From contig OZ037895.1 of assembly GCA_964035575.1 (NCBI GenBank), positions 310,001-374,000 on the forward strand: a DNA stretch of 64,000 nucleotides, in the 5' to 3' direction. The stretch comes from Rhynchopus sp. YZ270_cl-10. Its lineage: Eukaryota > Euglenozoa > Diplonemea > Diplonemida > Diplonemidae. Shown piece after piece: positions 1-11,400 of the stretch (positions within the stretch are counted from its first letter, which is position 1; every line of letters starts with the position of its first letter). The notes beneath the pieces were generated by a model. That model ran no database searches. It was not told where the DNA came from and saw only the letters and a program-made list of their open reading frames with translations. The translations under genes and the position numbers were made by a program.

Positions 1-45
1 ATGCCCCGCCAACGTACCGGACCGAAAGCTCGGAATGGGTTTTTG
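1..45 (+). repeat. dispersed direct repeat, copy 1
   Basis: The first 45 bases recur almost unchanged at 1201-1245 in the same orientation. No ORF or terminal repeat goes with it; it is probably part of a larger diverged repeat cut by the window edge. Confidence 0.6.
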
Positions 46-217
46 CCGCTGTACACTGTAGTATACTACCTGAACTGAGTATGTGTATATGTCCGAGCCT
101 CGACCAACACGGACATATGCATGGGGGGGCGTAGGTATTTGGTCTTGTTCATTTGGGCTCAATTTCGGGTAGTTTAGGATGACGACAAAAGTGGGCGTAC
201 CCCCTTGTTTAAAGTTT

Positions 218-400
218 AATGTACACCTTCAAATTTTTTTCCGCTCGCTACGCTCGCGGCGGTACACCTTCAAAAAATTTTCCGCTCGCTACGCTCGCGG
301 AGGTACACCTTCATTTTTTTCCCCGCTCGCTTCGCTCGCGGAAGTACACCTTAAAAATTTTCCGCTCGCTACGCTCGCAGAGGTACACCTTAAACTTTAA
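218..400 (+). repeat. minisatellite, about 41-bp unit
   Basis: Four tandem units, each containing the near-palindrome CCGCTCGCTACGCTCGCGG followed by a GTACACCTT box and an A/T run. Units differ by a few substitutions, so the array is not brand new. Short reading frames across it are artefacts of the repeat. Confidence 0.85.
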
Positions 401-563
401 ATTTTTGTTAACCCCTTAGACCCCAAGCCGTTTTTTGGACCCACTCAGAGATTACGCTCCACGTGTGGAACGTATGGAAATCCATACGTGAATTGTTTTT
501 GAAAAGGTGGAATCCATACGTGTCCATACGTAGGTAATTTGGGTTTTGGATTGGGGCTGGGGT

Positions 564-620
564 GGGGTAGGTGAGGGTGAGGGTGAGGGTGGGGCTCCGC
601 CCCCACCTCTCACCTACCCC
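564..620. repeat. G/C-rich hairpin
   Basis: Perfect 12-bp arms GGGGTAGGTGAG and CTCACCTACCCC enclose GTGAGG repeats. It stands alone just left of the foldback element at 640. Confidence 0.5.
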
Positions 621-639
621 TACAGAATTCTATTTGTAG

Positions 640-1800
640 GAGACAATTTTCTTTTTTACCGGAAAAGGAGCATGCAGCATGGCGAAAGAAAAAAGTAGCG
701 TACCGTGCGCCTGCGGCGCTAGATTGCAGTACACCCTTCCCGTGACATAGTAGGCAATTTTAATCGCAATTTTTAGAAATGTTGCGTACCGTGGCTTCGC
801 CAGAAACTTTCGTTTTATCAAAATATGGAAGTAATATTTACGGAACTAGACCACAGTTACCAACGAAAGTGACATTTTATGTCAAGATTTTTAAGAAATG
901 TTGCGTACCGTGGCTTCGCCAGTGCCATGACTGATGATTTCTCCAGTTCTTCGAACTTTCACAGCCCTCTCAACCAAAGCGCGAATTGTTTTTGCTTAGA
1001 ATTGTGCGTGTTGAAAATCCATACGTACTTTTTTATTTTTGGGGGAGCTGTGTAATCCCTGGACCCACTTTTGAGTTTTGGTTTTTGGGACTTTCCAACC
1101 GGTAAAGGGACCCCAAAGGGATATGTCCGGACCCATTTTGATGTGTATATGCCCGGCACTTTCCTGAAAATTTTCCGGACATATCCACATATGAGGGGAG
1201 ATGCCCCGCCAACGTGCGGGGCCGAAAGCTCGGAATGGGTTTTTGCCCGTAAACTCGTGTTTTTTTTTTTTTTTTTTGAAATACAGGGCTTCCCGCAGGA
1301 TCTGGGGTTTTGGCCTCCCAGGGGGACCAGCCAAAAAAAGGTGGAATTTTTTTTCAATGATTTTAATTTGTGTGGTGTGTAGCATTAACGCTGACGCTAC
1401 GTTACGTTACGCGCCTTTACGCACTTTAAGTGGTCAAAAAAAATTTTCGACTTCGGCGAAAATGTCCCGGCAAACCGTTAAAACTGCTGCATTAACTCGC
1501 ATATTGCATATCATCTCACGTTCCCCACCTTTGCGGAATAAGAAAAAATATGTCAGGTCGGTAGCGTGCAGACGTTTCCTCGTATAGACATCTACAAAAA
1601 GAAACGACAGTCATGGCAAAGGTTCCTGGCGAAGCCACGGTACGCAACATTTCAAAATACTGTGATTAAAATTGCACATTTTACAGCCACACTATGTCAT
1701 GGGTGGCTTGCAATCTTGCGCCGCAGGCGCACGGTACGCTACTTTTTTCTTTTGCCATGCTGCATGCTTCCTTTTCCTTCGGCGTTTGACCAATTGAGTC
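640..1800. mobile_element. foldback element with about 190-bp diverged inverted arms
   Basis: The left arm (about 640-830) and right arm (about 1610-1800) are reverse complements with moderate divergence. Each carries a GTACCGTGCGCCTGCGGCGC box and a GTACCGTGGCTTCGCCAG box. Part of the first box recurs at 7607-7640 and 46135-46165, so the arm sequence is dispersed. The spacer includes the second copy of the window-start repeat (1201-1245) and an 18-T run. No transposase is seen; non-autonomous and old. Confidence 0.6.
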
Positions 1801-1983
1801 GCGTTCTGGCTGTGACGGGGTCACTTTGCCCATGAGGCATACTCGTGGTTCTTTGCAACCGTTATTTTCTGCCTCTTCGGAGCCTGAGCCGATAACTGGG
1901 ACTCCGCCGGTCGCTTTGCAAATTCCATTATGGAAATCTGTCTTGGTCCGGAGGACTTTTTTGGTGCCATCTTTTCCCCCTGT

Positions 1984-2216
1984 TACACGACGGTGATGTA
2001 ACGGGTGTTACAAGTGGAGTTACAAGTGAGTTACATGTAACTTTTGTTACATGTAACTCACTTGTAACTCACTTGTAACCCACCAGTTACAACCTGATTT
2101 TGCCTGTAATTCATGTATCCCACTTGTAACTCACTTGTAACTCACTTGTAACGGTTTTTCACTTGTAACGTTACATGTAACTTCACTTGTAATGTACTGT
2201 ACATCACCGTCGTGTA
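1984..2216. mobile_element. 233-bp MITE with 17-bp inverted ends
   Basis: Ends 1984-2000 and 2200-2216 are perfect inverted repeats (TACACGACGGTGATGTA). The inside is almost entirely GTTACA, TGTAAC and CTTGTAACT repeats, including the palindrome GTTACATGTAAC. No coding capacity and no clear target duplication. Confidence 0.75.
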
Positions 2217-2397
2217 GTTGCCTGTATTTGGATGCGCGGGGACGGGAGGGTGGGAAAAATTAAAAAAAATGTGGAAAATTCCTAATAGGCAGCCTCGGAA
2301 CACTCAAGGGCAGGCTGGTCCCCCCTGGTCCCCCCTTATTATTTTTATTTTCCCCCAGGGGGACCAGTGGTCCCCCCTGGTCCCCCCACAGCTGAGA

Positions 2398-2536
2398 ATA
2401 AGCCCGGTCCCCGGTCCCCGGTCCCCGGTCCCCGGTCCCCGGTCCCGGTCCCGGTCCCGGTCCCCCGATCCCGGTCCCCCGATCCCGGTCCCCCGATCCC
2501 GGTCCCCCGATCCCGGTCCCCCGGTCCCGGTCCCGG
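2398..2536. repeat. GGTCCCC/GATCCCGGTCCCC microsatellite
   Basis: A (CCCCGGT)n tract passes into CCCGATCCCGGT units. It is preceded by CTGAGAATAA, the same lead-in as the microsatellites at 4229 and 5733, so all three are copies of one unit; this one lacks the matching right arm. Confidence 0.8.
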
Positions 2537-2739
2537 TCCCTGGCTAGTCCTAATAGTGATACTTAAACGTTTCCCCCCCATCCCCCCTTTTCACGCCTCA
2601 TGCACACGAACCCCACCCCCCTCCTCACACAACATAACAGACCACCACCACATCTCCTCAATTACTCAAAACACTATGCAAGGGCAAGTCTACGACTCCC
2701 TCACCAGCACCTCTGCTGTCAGCAAGGTGCTCACAGCGT

Positions 2740-3891
2740 TTGGAGCTACGCACCCGCTCCAATAACAAAAACAAAAAGAGCAGAGACGCAGCAGCCCGTA
2801 AGCGTTCCAACTTCGCCAAAACACTGGAGTCAAGTCGCTTTAAGAATTCGCTTGATTATTTTTTGAAAGCTTTCGAACTTATAAAGAGACCTCAATTGAT
2901 TGCTCAGCGGTCGTGCACGAAAGGCGCACACGTCATCCCCCACCTCTACAAAGCACAACTGGCATTGAAAGGAGCCTTCACCGGGGGCTCCTTCAAGCCC
3001 GACTGCCACAGCGCTCTTGTCAACGCTATTTCCCCGAAGAGCATCCTTTCCGCAACCACTCACGCGGCAGGATTGCTCGTTGGGATTGCCTGGGCTGTCC
3101 AAGTGGGGGAGGAGGCGTGTGATAGTATATTTTCGCACCTCCACAAGCAGGCGAACTCGGGCAACGCCGCCACACCTCAGCACCTTGAATTATGGCATTT
3201 TATCAAAGACGGGCGCGATCGCGACAAAGCAGGTGCAAGACCGGCGTTCAACGAATTTTGGAGAAGACGCCAACAGGAATTGTGGGACGCTGTTGAAGAT
3301 GAGAACAACACTTTTGCAAAAGAAGACATTGTGCGCGTTATCCGGACACTTCGGTTTGCTTTGTGCATGTCTTCTCCCACAGCCTCATCATGTGAGAGTG
3401 ACTTTGGGATCTTGAGGGCTATGCCGAAAAGCCGCACAAACGTTTCAATCAAAACATTAAGCGATGAACTCACCTTCAAGCGGCGTGCGCCTGACGTGAG
3501 TGACATAGACGCGGCGACGGCGTTCATCAAGCGAGGTATCCGACTGTTCTCTTCCTCTGATATTCAAAGACGCGCACCGGGAGGTGGTCGGAAAAAGGGG
3601 GAACCTTCGAACGAAGATAACGTGCAGGAAGTTGCAGCCCACATCGAGAAGAACAACGTCAAGCTCTTTGATGAAGACGTTGAACTCATGGACCTTGAGT
3701 ACGATGAGTACGACTCTTTCGACGATACCGATACCGACGAGAAAGGGGAGGAAGAGGAGGAAGAGGAAGAAGAAGGAGACACTGAAGGTGGAGCGTTGCC
3801 TATGATCGACCTGGATACCGACGATACCGACGAGAAAGGGGAGGAAGAGGAGGAAGAGGAAGAATCGGAATATGAGGAGGGAGAGGAGTAA
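2740..3891 (+). CDS. hAT-family transposase-like protein, N-terminus missing
   Basis: An open frame of about 383 codons with no ATG near its left end; the first in-frame ATG lies about 200 codons in. A short frame with an ATG at 2676 (MQGQVYDSLTSTS) overlaps its beginning in another phase, so a frameshift or lost exon is possible. Around residues 165-245 it resembles the C-terminal dimerisation region of hAT transposases: WDAVEDE, a hydrophobic stretch, then SSPTASSCESDFGILR, matching the family pattern of Ser/Ala followed by a Cys-Glu/Phe motif. The hAT catalytic residues were not identified. The tail (from about residue 310) is an Asp/Glu run, which is unusual for the family. It could be a decayed transposon or a captured domain; two hAT-like non-autonomous elements lie at 36.4 and 45.9 kb. 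It is the only plus-strand gene in the window. Confidence 0.5.
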   Translation: MELRTRSNNKNKKSRDAAARKRSNFAKTLESSRFKNSLDYFLKAFELIKRPQLIAQRSCTKGAHVIPHLYKAQLALKGAFTGGSFKPDCHSALVNAISPKSILSATTHAAGLLVGIAWAVQVGEEACDSIFSHLHKQANSGNAATPQHLELWHFIKDGRDRDKAGARPAFNEFWRRRQQELWDAVEDENNTFAKEDIVRVIRTLRFALCMSSPTASSCESDFGILRAMPKSRTNVSIKTLSDELTFKRRAPDVSDIDAATAFIKRGIRLFSSSDIQRRAPGGGRKKGEPSNEDNVQEVAAHIEKNNVKLFDEDVELMDLEYDEYDSFDDTDTDEKGEEEEEEEEEGDTEGGALPMIDLDTDDTDEKGEEEEEEEESEYEEGEE

Positions 3892-4173
3892 TGAATGAAT
3901 TGAGGGTGTTTTTATCATTTGCACGGGTGGGCGAGGGTTATTTTTTCTTCTTTTTCTGTTTTCTTTTGCGGTGATCATCTTCACAAGTGAAATCGCCGAG
4001 TTCTTCGGCGATCACGCATTGTGTATAGTGGAGTGCATCTTCGGGTACCTACACTACTGCAACTCAGTTTTCATAAAGCGGCTGCATGTTATCAAATATT
4101 CAAGTATTCAAAAAAAAAACCCCCCCCCTCCCACCCTCCCGCGCCCGGGTCCCCTCCCACTTTCGGGCGTTTT

Positions 4174-4291
4174 CACCACTGTTTTCTACATATAGTGTCC
4201 CAGCCCGGCTGAGAATAACCCGCTCCCCGGTCCCCGGTCCCCGGTCCCCGGTCCCCGGTCCCCGGTCCCCCCTACCTTATTCTCTGCTGTG
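4174..4291. repeat. microsatellite-bearing repeat, copy 1
   Basis: A unit running from CACCACTGTTTTCTACATA through a (CCCCGGT)n tract to TTATTCTCTGCTGTG. Inner 8-bp inverted arms GAGAATAA and TTATTCTC bracket the GC tract. Nearly identical to 5682-5785. Confidence 0.75.
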
Positions 4292-4720
4292 ATGGGAGGG
4301 GAGGAGGAAAAAAAAAAACGCAGTCAAGAGTTGTTCTCCGCAATTTCAGTTTTATGGTCGGGGGAAAAGGATGATGATATATGAGAGGGGAGGGAGAAGG
4401 GGAGGGGAAAGGGGTCAACACCGGCATTATCAATTACGTTCAACATTGGGTCAATATCGACCGTTATGTGCATAGGGGACAGAGGGGGGGGGTAGGGGGT
4501 CCGACTGTGAGTAAAATGACCGTACAAAAAATTAATTATTAAACTTCTGGCCATCTCCAAGGCAACTGCGGGTGAAAAACACCCTCAGAGTGGGTCACAG
4601 GGGGCCTGTGGGCCGAAAAACGACCCAGAAGCCACCCCAGAATACAAAAAAATGGAAAAAAATAGTGAAAAAACGGCTTTTTTCACGTTTTGGCCATGTT
4701 GGGCAAAACAGCGATTTTTC

Positions 4721-5410
4721 TGAGTATTTACAACCCTCCCGCCAGGTACCCGAAGGCTCCCGGCGGGAGGGTCATATTTTCGAAACCCTCCCGCCGGGTT
4801 TTTTGCTCGAGGGAGCCCTGTTGGACCACGAGGGGACCCGTGTGGGCCCGAGGGAGGCCGTGTGGGGGAACGAGGGCGAAGCCCGAGCCCCACACGGCAT
4901 CCCGAGGGCCCACACGGGTCCCCGAGGGTCCAACAGGGCTCCCGAGAGCAAAAAACCCGGCGGGAGCGGTTTCGAAAAGGACCCTCACAACGGAGAGCCT
5001 AAGGGGTGGCTAGGGGGGTTGTAGGACGCTTTGTTTCACGCGGGAGGGTCAAAAAAACCCTCACCGACGCTACGTAGAGTGAGAAAAACCCAAAAAACCT
5101 GGCGGGAGGGTCCAAAAAGCTGGCGGGAGGGTCCACAGACCTGGCGGGAGGGTCCACAGACCTGGCGGGAGGGTCCACAGACCTGGCGGGAGGGTCCACA
5201 GACCTGGCGGGAGGGTCCACAGACCTGGCGGGAGGGTCCCCAGACCTGGCGGGAGGGTCCACAGACCTGGCGGGAGGGTCCAAAAGCTGGCGGGAGGGTC
5301 CGGACCCTCCCGCCAGGTTTACCCTCCCGCCGGGTGGGTTTGACCCTCCCGGCGGGCGTGTAAAGTAGCTGGCGGGAGGGTCTTTTTGACCCTCCCTAGG
5401 GAAACAAAAG
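4721..5410. mobile_element. GGGAGGGT foldback insertion within T1a
   Basis: Absent from copy b of T1, where the flanking sequences join directly. It starts and ends in ACCCTCCC/GGGAGGG-type boxes and contains a large palindrome centred near 4878 (arms about 4790-4970). Probably a foldback element that later grew a minisatellite. Confidence 0.6.
5099..5301 (+). repeat. 21-bp tandem repeat, about 9-10 units
   Basis: Near-perfect units of CTGGCGGGAGGGTCCACAGA plus C, with small variants at both ends. Because 21 is a multiple of 3, it yields long repetitive reading frames that are not genes. Confidence 0.9.
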
Positions 5411-5681
5411 AAAAAAACCAAAAAACGGCATATTTTTTGACATCACAAAGCCTCCTTTGGCACAAATATACCCCAAAAGTGGCCTGTGAGTCCATTCCAA
5501 CCTGTTTTGGGCATATTTGACACTTTTGGAAGTGTTTTTTTGGTGTTTTCACGCTGAAAAACACCCCCAAAAAATCCTTGGACGGTCCTTGGACAGCACT
5601 GCCACCATTGCTCCGACCACATTCTCGGCCATATTTTTGCTTAAAACCCCCGAAAAAGGGCCCCCGGAACCCCAATCTTTC

Positions 5682-5785
5682 CACCACTGTTTTCTACATA
5701 TAGTGTCCCAGCCCGGCTGAGAATAACCCGCTCCCCGGTCCCCGGTCCCCGGTCCCCGGTCCCCCCTACCTTATTCTCTGCTGTG
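5682..5785. repeat. microsatellite-bearing repeat, copy 2
   Basis: Same unit as 4174-4291, differing mainly in the number of CCCCGGT repeats. It abuts the right side of T1a, so T1a sits between the two copies. Confidence 0.75.
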
Positions 5786-5996
5786 GGTCCCCCCTGTGGG
5801 AAGCCCTGACTTTGTACAGTCAAAAACCCATTGAGCTTTCCCGATTATGGGAGGAAAGAATTTTTTTTTTTTTTTGGTTGAGTAAAAGACAAGAGCGTGT
5901 TCTGCCACTGCTTTTTTTGAAAAGGGAGGTTTTACGAAGGGACAAAAACTAGACAATATCATCCGCCAACTGATCTTGCTAACAATGAAAATAACA

Positions 5997-6064
5997 GTGT
6001 TTTTCGTCGAACGCAGCCAAATAGGGGTAAAAAACCTGTTTGGCACAAGGGGAAAGGATTCAAG
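5997..6064 (+). repeat. hairpin family J, copy 1
   Basis: Shares GTGTTTTTCGT, GAACGCAGCCAAATAGG and CTGTTTGGC with 60712-60781, 54 kb away. GCCAAATAGG pairs with CCTGTTTGGC (10 bp, one G-T wobble). Confidence 0.7.
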
Positions 6065-6259
6065 GGGAAATACTGTTATACATGGCCTGAACGTTGGCTT
6101 TCTTTTTTGTCTCGTTTCTTAACACACTACGTATTCGGATTGTTTCACATACTTTCTGGTGTAAAAAAAAAATATGGCAGGTATGCTGTTCCAGATGTGA
6201 GTGGTGTCTCCACGGGACCCAAGGCTGGATAGAGAAAAAAAAAAACAAATTCATATACC

Positions 6260-6540
6260 ATACATGTTGGTACGTACGTAAAACGCGCAAAAAACGCGCA
6301 AAAAACGTACAAAAAACACAAAAACGTACTACGTTTTTCAAAAATAATCAAAATAATCACTTTTTAATACAACATTACAGCAAAAATAATATTTTTGCTC
6401 TGTGTTTTTGGTACGTTTTAGTACGTTTTTTTGCGCGTTTTTGTTACGTTTTTGTGACGTTTTTTATTAAAAACATTTTTTGATTATTTTGCGCGTTTTT
6501 TTATTATTTTTGCGCGTTTTACGTACGTACCAACATGTAT
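6260..6540. mobile_element. 281-bp foldback element with 34-bp perfect arms
   Basis: Arms 6260-6293 and 6507-6540 are perfect inverted repeats starting ATACATGTTGGTACGTACGT and ending in ACGCGCAAAAA. The inside is further ACGCGC/ACGTAC boxes in both orientations. ATATAC lies just outside both ends and may be a target duplication. Confidence 0.7.
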
Positions 6541-7304
6541 GATATACTTGCTATTCCACCTGATTTTTTACCTGAAAATTTTGATGGATTTTGGTGGAGT
6601 TTAAGTACCACCAAACCCCCCCACCAAATCTCAAGCAAGGCGGCTATTTTAGCAAACAGTTAGCATTAGAGGGTGAGCTCAAAATATGAGTTCAAAAAAT
6701 ATTGCGGCTCCTAGGCACCTCGTATAGGCAATGTGGGAGGGGATCAATCATTGCTGAACAACGTCTCTCGTGTTGACGGAAGTCAACAACGAAAAAAGGG
6801 ACAAAAAAAAAAAATAGAAACGGACTACTGTTAAAGTTGGTAGTGATTATTGGGCATACATTGATGTCAAAAAAAATTGGGGTGTTTCATGGCCCAATGG
6901 GTCACACTCAAAACTTTGCGGACTTTTTTTGGTTAGGGTAGCACAATTAAAAACCTTGTTTAGTGTCCCACCGCTCCCCAAAAATCTGTTCGCACGCACG
7001 CAAAAAAAAAAATAACTAGTCAAAAAAAAATAATTTTTCCCTCACCTATTTTGCCCTCTTTTCAGGCTATTTCCTATCTCTGGGGCGTTTTGTTGCATTT
7101 CTGAGCCAATCCCGGCTTGTGGTGGGGTGAATACGGAAAAATGGACAAAATTTTAGTGACTTAAATTTTCGCAAAATATGAACCCATACTCGTAAACAAG
7201 GGTCATTTTCAGGAAAATTCGGAAAATTCCGACATTTGGAAGCAATTTTTTCCCCTGAAAAAACAGTGGGTTTTCAGCCCGAAAACATACCGCGATTGGG
7301 ATTT
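6541..7304. other. gene-free AT-rich stretch
   Basis: No gene recognised. It contains poly-A runs and, at 6934-6970, the left arm of an inverted repeat whose partner is at 8093-8128 (GGGTAGCACAATTAAAAA against its complement). Confidence 0.5.
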
Positions 7305-7575
7305 CCGGAATCCGTCCGCACTGTGGTGGGGTCACTTTGCCGAAATGGCCAAATTCTTGGTTTTGGTCAAAATCCATGTAGGGTAAAGAGGGCCAAGGTA
7401 AATCCCACAACCAGATTTTCTCTCCCTGATCCTGACGTCTTGAAACATGAAAATGCGCGAAAACACCGGCATTTGCATTTTCGGAATCCGTCCGTTCTGT
7501 GGTGGGGTCAATTTGCCGAAATGGACAAGTTCTTGGTTTTGGTCAAAACCCGTCAGTGTAAGGTAAGTGGGGCAA
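7305..7575 (+). repeat. pair of about 95-bp direct repeats
   Basis: 7305-7405 and 7485-7575 share GGAATCCGTCCG, CTGTGGTGGGGTCA, TTTGCCGAAATGG and CTTGGTTTTGGTCAAAA at equal spacing. They differ at several positions, so the duplication is not recent. Confidence 0.7.
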
Positions 7576-8160
7576 GTGTTTGCCTGTAGAAACTGGTAGG
7601 GAACAGGCAGCGCCGCAGGCGCACGGTACCCAACTTTTTTTATTCTTGTACCTTTTCTCCACTTTCTTTTGATTGCACGAGCCGATTGCTCTCCACGGTG
7701 GGGTCACATGTGTGTCCAAAAACACTCTAAGGTACTATTATTCTGAAATATGAGATTCAATGGTTTCTTAAGGAAATCTTCATAACGTGAGATCTCTGAA
7801 AATCCTCGAAAACGAACCCCGCCGGAGGCGGATTTTTTTTTATACACGTGTGCGCAAAAATGCTTATTTCTTGCTTATTTCGCACATTTGGGAGCACGGG
7901 ACCCCAACATTTTTTTTTTTTTTCCTGGTCACTTTTTCCCAGACAGAAGTGCCCTACCTACCTTCCCCCTTAGGGCCCTCCGAGACTTCGTCCGTCCTGA
8001 CTTCAACCTACCAACCATAAAAATTATTTTTTTTGTAGTTGTGTCCCAATTTTTTTTTTTTTTTTGGATTTCCAAAAATCTGTTCGCGCGCAGGACACTA
8101 AACAATATTTTTAATTGTGCTACCCTTATTGACTTTGTGAAAACAAACCGAAGCCAAACT

Positions 8161-8193
8161 AAGATGAATGTGCCTCTCGTGCACACACATCTT
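8161..8193 (+). repeat. hairpin family B, copy 1 (reference)
   Basis: AAGATG pairs with CATCTT and TGTGC with GCACA around loop CTCTC, giving one long hairpin. Its apex GCCTCTCGTGC is the same as in family A although the stem is unrelated. It lies 0.27 kb downstream of the receptor gene's stop. Confidence 0.75.
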
Positions 8194-8464
8194 GCAACAA
8201 TGGGACGGGAATACACTACTCGAGATATGTCTCTGGCGACAGGAAGACGCACGGTTGGCACTGAGCTACTCAATGATAGCACACCACCTCCGGTGCGTAC
8301 AACGCATCCCTGCAGGCCTCACGCAGCCTTGTAAAGATGAGTGAACACCCGTCTATTGCGTCTGCAGGTGCATACTTGGCGTCAATCACTGCTGCACCGT
8401 TAAGGTGCTCCTTTGCACCCTGTGGTGGTGTGGTGTGGGGGAGGGAGGGAGGTGGTGGAGCGTG

Positions 8465-11400
8465 TCATACGTCATAGTCCCCGGCAGTGACCTTCTCCAC
8501 AAAGGCGTTCCACTTTGAGTACGGATCCGCCTTGTCTGCAGCGTCCATCTGGTACATCCACTCGTCCTCCGCTGCAGCAGCCTTCTTGCAGATCAACTCG
8601 TGCAGCACAATCGGCTTCACAGTGCGCTTCTTGAACTCAACAGTGCCCGCAAGCTTGAGTGTGTACTCAGCAGACGCATCCTGTGCCACCCACGAGTCGC
8701 ACATCATTGCAACGTTCTTTGCACGAGCGTACCGTTCCAGTGCACAGCACCACGTCAGCACAGGTGTGATGTACGCAAACCGCTTCATGTCGTCGCAACC
8801 CATGTTTCCGACACGTGCATCTCCTGACGCAACCGCACACGATATCTTCAAGTCCTCTGTCCTCATCGCCTCGGCAATACGGCACGCCGCATCGCACGCA
8901 GCCATGCGGTGGCTCCCAAGCTGCTTCGCTCCGTTGTAGCCACACAGGAAGCGGTCTCCAGAGAACATTTCGCTGATGCCCTTCGTTGTTGCAAAGGTGC
9001 CAAGAATCTTCTCCAGAATGCCTGAGTGGAGTTGGATTGTCCTTTGTTCACTCAGGTTCGACACCCTTCCGTGCCAGTCGCAGATGTTCACCAGTGTGAA
9101 CGACACACGCTTCTTTGTCAGGGACAGCGCCATTGCACCGCGCTTCGCCCCAATCTCATTCGCAATGTTGCTTGACGGCGAACGGGCACTTCTGCTGCGG
9201 GATTTGGTAGACCCGCTTTTTTTAGTGGAGACATGACTCACACTGCAAGAGACGGGTTGCTCATCGGTCGTTTCTCCCTCCGCACTGGACTCAGCCAAGA
9301 TAGACTGCGGCATGTAGGACCTGTACTCCTTGAGGTTGCGACACATGAGGATCATGGCACGGTGTATTGCGTTCATCTCAAGCAGCCTCGACGACAGGTC
9401 CGGCACCTCGTCAATGCGCATGACTGCCACCTCTGTCATCACAACTGCAACACGCGCAAAGGGCTGCGTCAGCGCGTTGTTGAACAGCAGGAACACAAGC
9501 ACAGAGAACAGCACCAGCACCACCACAATCAGAATCACCTCGTACGACTTCTGCTGCAGCTTCCTGTTCAGGTTCTCGGTCTGCACGTCGAGGTTCTTCA
9601 GCGTCGCAGCGTTGTTGGCGTCAATGTCGCGCATCACATCCTCCTCAGGCACCATCACACCCATGCGCCAGTTGATCTCACGCGACGTTGTTGTGTTCCG
9701 CACAAACCTGCGCACGTCTGTCAGCCACCTCTTCCGAGGCACGTGCCGCTCCAGCACACCACGTGTCCTGTGCAGGGTCGCAATCTCCTCAGGCACAAGC
9801 GGCATCTCCCACACAGTCAACGAGGACATGTCTCCTTCGAAGTTCTGTCCCACAACGTACGGAAGACTTCCTGATATGTCGCCATAAACTCCTTTCCCTT
9901 CAGGGTTGCTGATGCGTCCTGCTGAGTGGTGCTTTCCGTTGATGTACGTCGTGCACGTGCCTGCTTTCCTGTCCAGCACTGCTGTCACACTGTGCCACAC
10001 ACCTCCTTTCATTGGCATCGACAGTGGCTCTGTTTTGCATCCGTACGTCATAACGTTCACAGTCATGATACCTGATGCATGCAAACGGAGCAATCCAGGA
10101 CCACCAAAAGTGTCACCGAACAGTCGCTGTTGATTGTCAAGTGGGTCGATGTCAGCATTTGGGCGGAAGCGTGCATGCACTGTGTAGCTTTCTTCCAGGA
10201 ACTGACGTTTCAAGGAACACTTCTCAGGTACACCTGCCATCACTGTCGTCTTATAAACGCACTGCTCAGCTGGCGTGCTTCCTGTCGTGCCTGCGACGGG
10301 CCTCACGAAGTTGTACTGATGATACTTACTGGCCCACGGAGCACCTGGTGCACTGATCCGCGAAGCTGCAACGTCAGGTGAGTCGATAGTGTTGTTCTTG
10401 TAGACATTCAGAACATTGTCCCCGTAGAACCGCATGATGCTGTCTGTCCCATCTGTTCCGACACAGGTGCCTGTTGCTGCACACAAACCACGCATCTCGG
10501 TTTTGAACGCCACCTGTGCCGAGTCCCGCACAACACCTGCACGCACTCCCAGGTTCAGCACTTCGTTCTTGTGCACAGGTGGCACGAAGGACTTCTTCTG
10601 GTCAACCACTTCCGAGATCTCGTCCCTCCCTCTCAGCGCGTGCGACAGGGCCACAAGCGGCACTGAGGGGATCTCGTCAAGTTTGTACAACTGAAGACCT
10701 TTAGCATAAGACCCGATGTAGAACTGAAGGTAGGGGAACGCCTCACGGTACGCTGTTGTTGAGATGACATCGTTGGTGCCGGACTCGAAAATCACTGTTG
10801 TCATGTTCTCTAATGCTGGTGAGTTCGTGGACGCCTTGACTGCATCCGCAATCGAAGACAGCTTCAGGTCTGTCTGCACGTAACCCAAGTGTTGTCTGTG
10901 TCTGTTGTACAGTGGTGTGTACACTGAGAGTGGGTGGTAGTAAATACCGTCCTGCCCGTCCGCATAAATCGCTGTCTTCCTTGAGAGATAGTACTGCATC
11001 GCCCCGTTTGGCATTGAGTCCGTGAATGCGAAGGCGTCACCATACTCAGTGCCAAGACGCAGCCAATTCATGGAATCATGCTCGTTGTGGGTGAACCCTA
11101 TGGGGACGGTTATTTGTTGTACGGGGTGGTAATAGGTTGTGTACCTTCCTGCCTTGTAGCCGTTGTTCGTCATGGCCACCATCGTCCCTGTGTTGAGATT
11201 TATATCTGCCGTGCGCGAATTAAGAGAAAAAAAGAAGCCACGCTTAGTGACAACAGTCGGACGCCAGAGGGGAACATTCACCACCAGGCTAATGAACTCC
11301 TGGTACTTCGAAAACAGAGAGTTCCAAGTGGAGTCTGAATTCAAGTACAGCGCAGTGACGGAGTTTGCCATGTTCTCGCCCTGATTCAGGATGTTGTTGA

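Larger units (their letters stand above)
4495..5681. mobile_element. T1 family TA-type element, copy a (invaded)
   Basis: Begins with GGGGGTCCGACT after a TA dinucleotide, like the copies at 21918 and 23529. It aligns with copy b except that about 4721-5410 is extra sequence here. Beyond 5543 it continues with sequence resembling the interior of copy c. The right terminus is not recognisable, so its end is approximate. Confidence 0.6.

Noticed and set aside
5099-5301. 21-bp repeats as a CRISPR array
   Set aside because: Units are contiguous with no unique spacers, in a eukaryotic setting.
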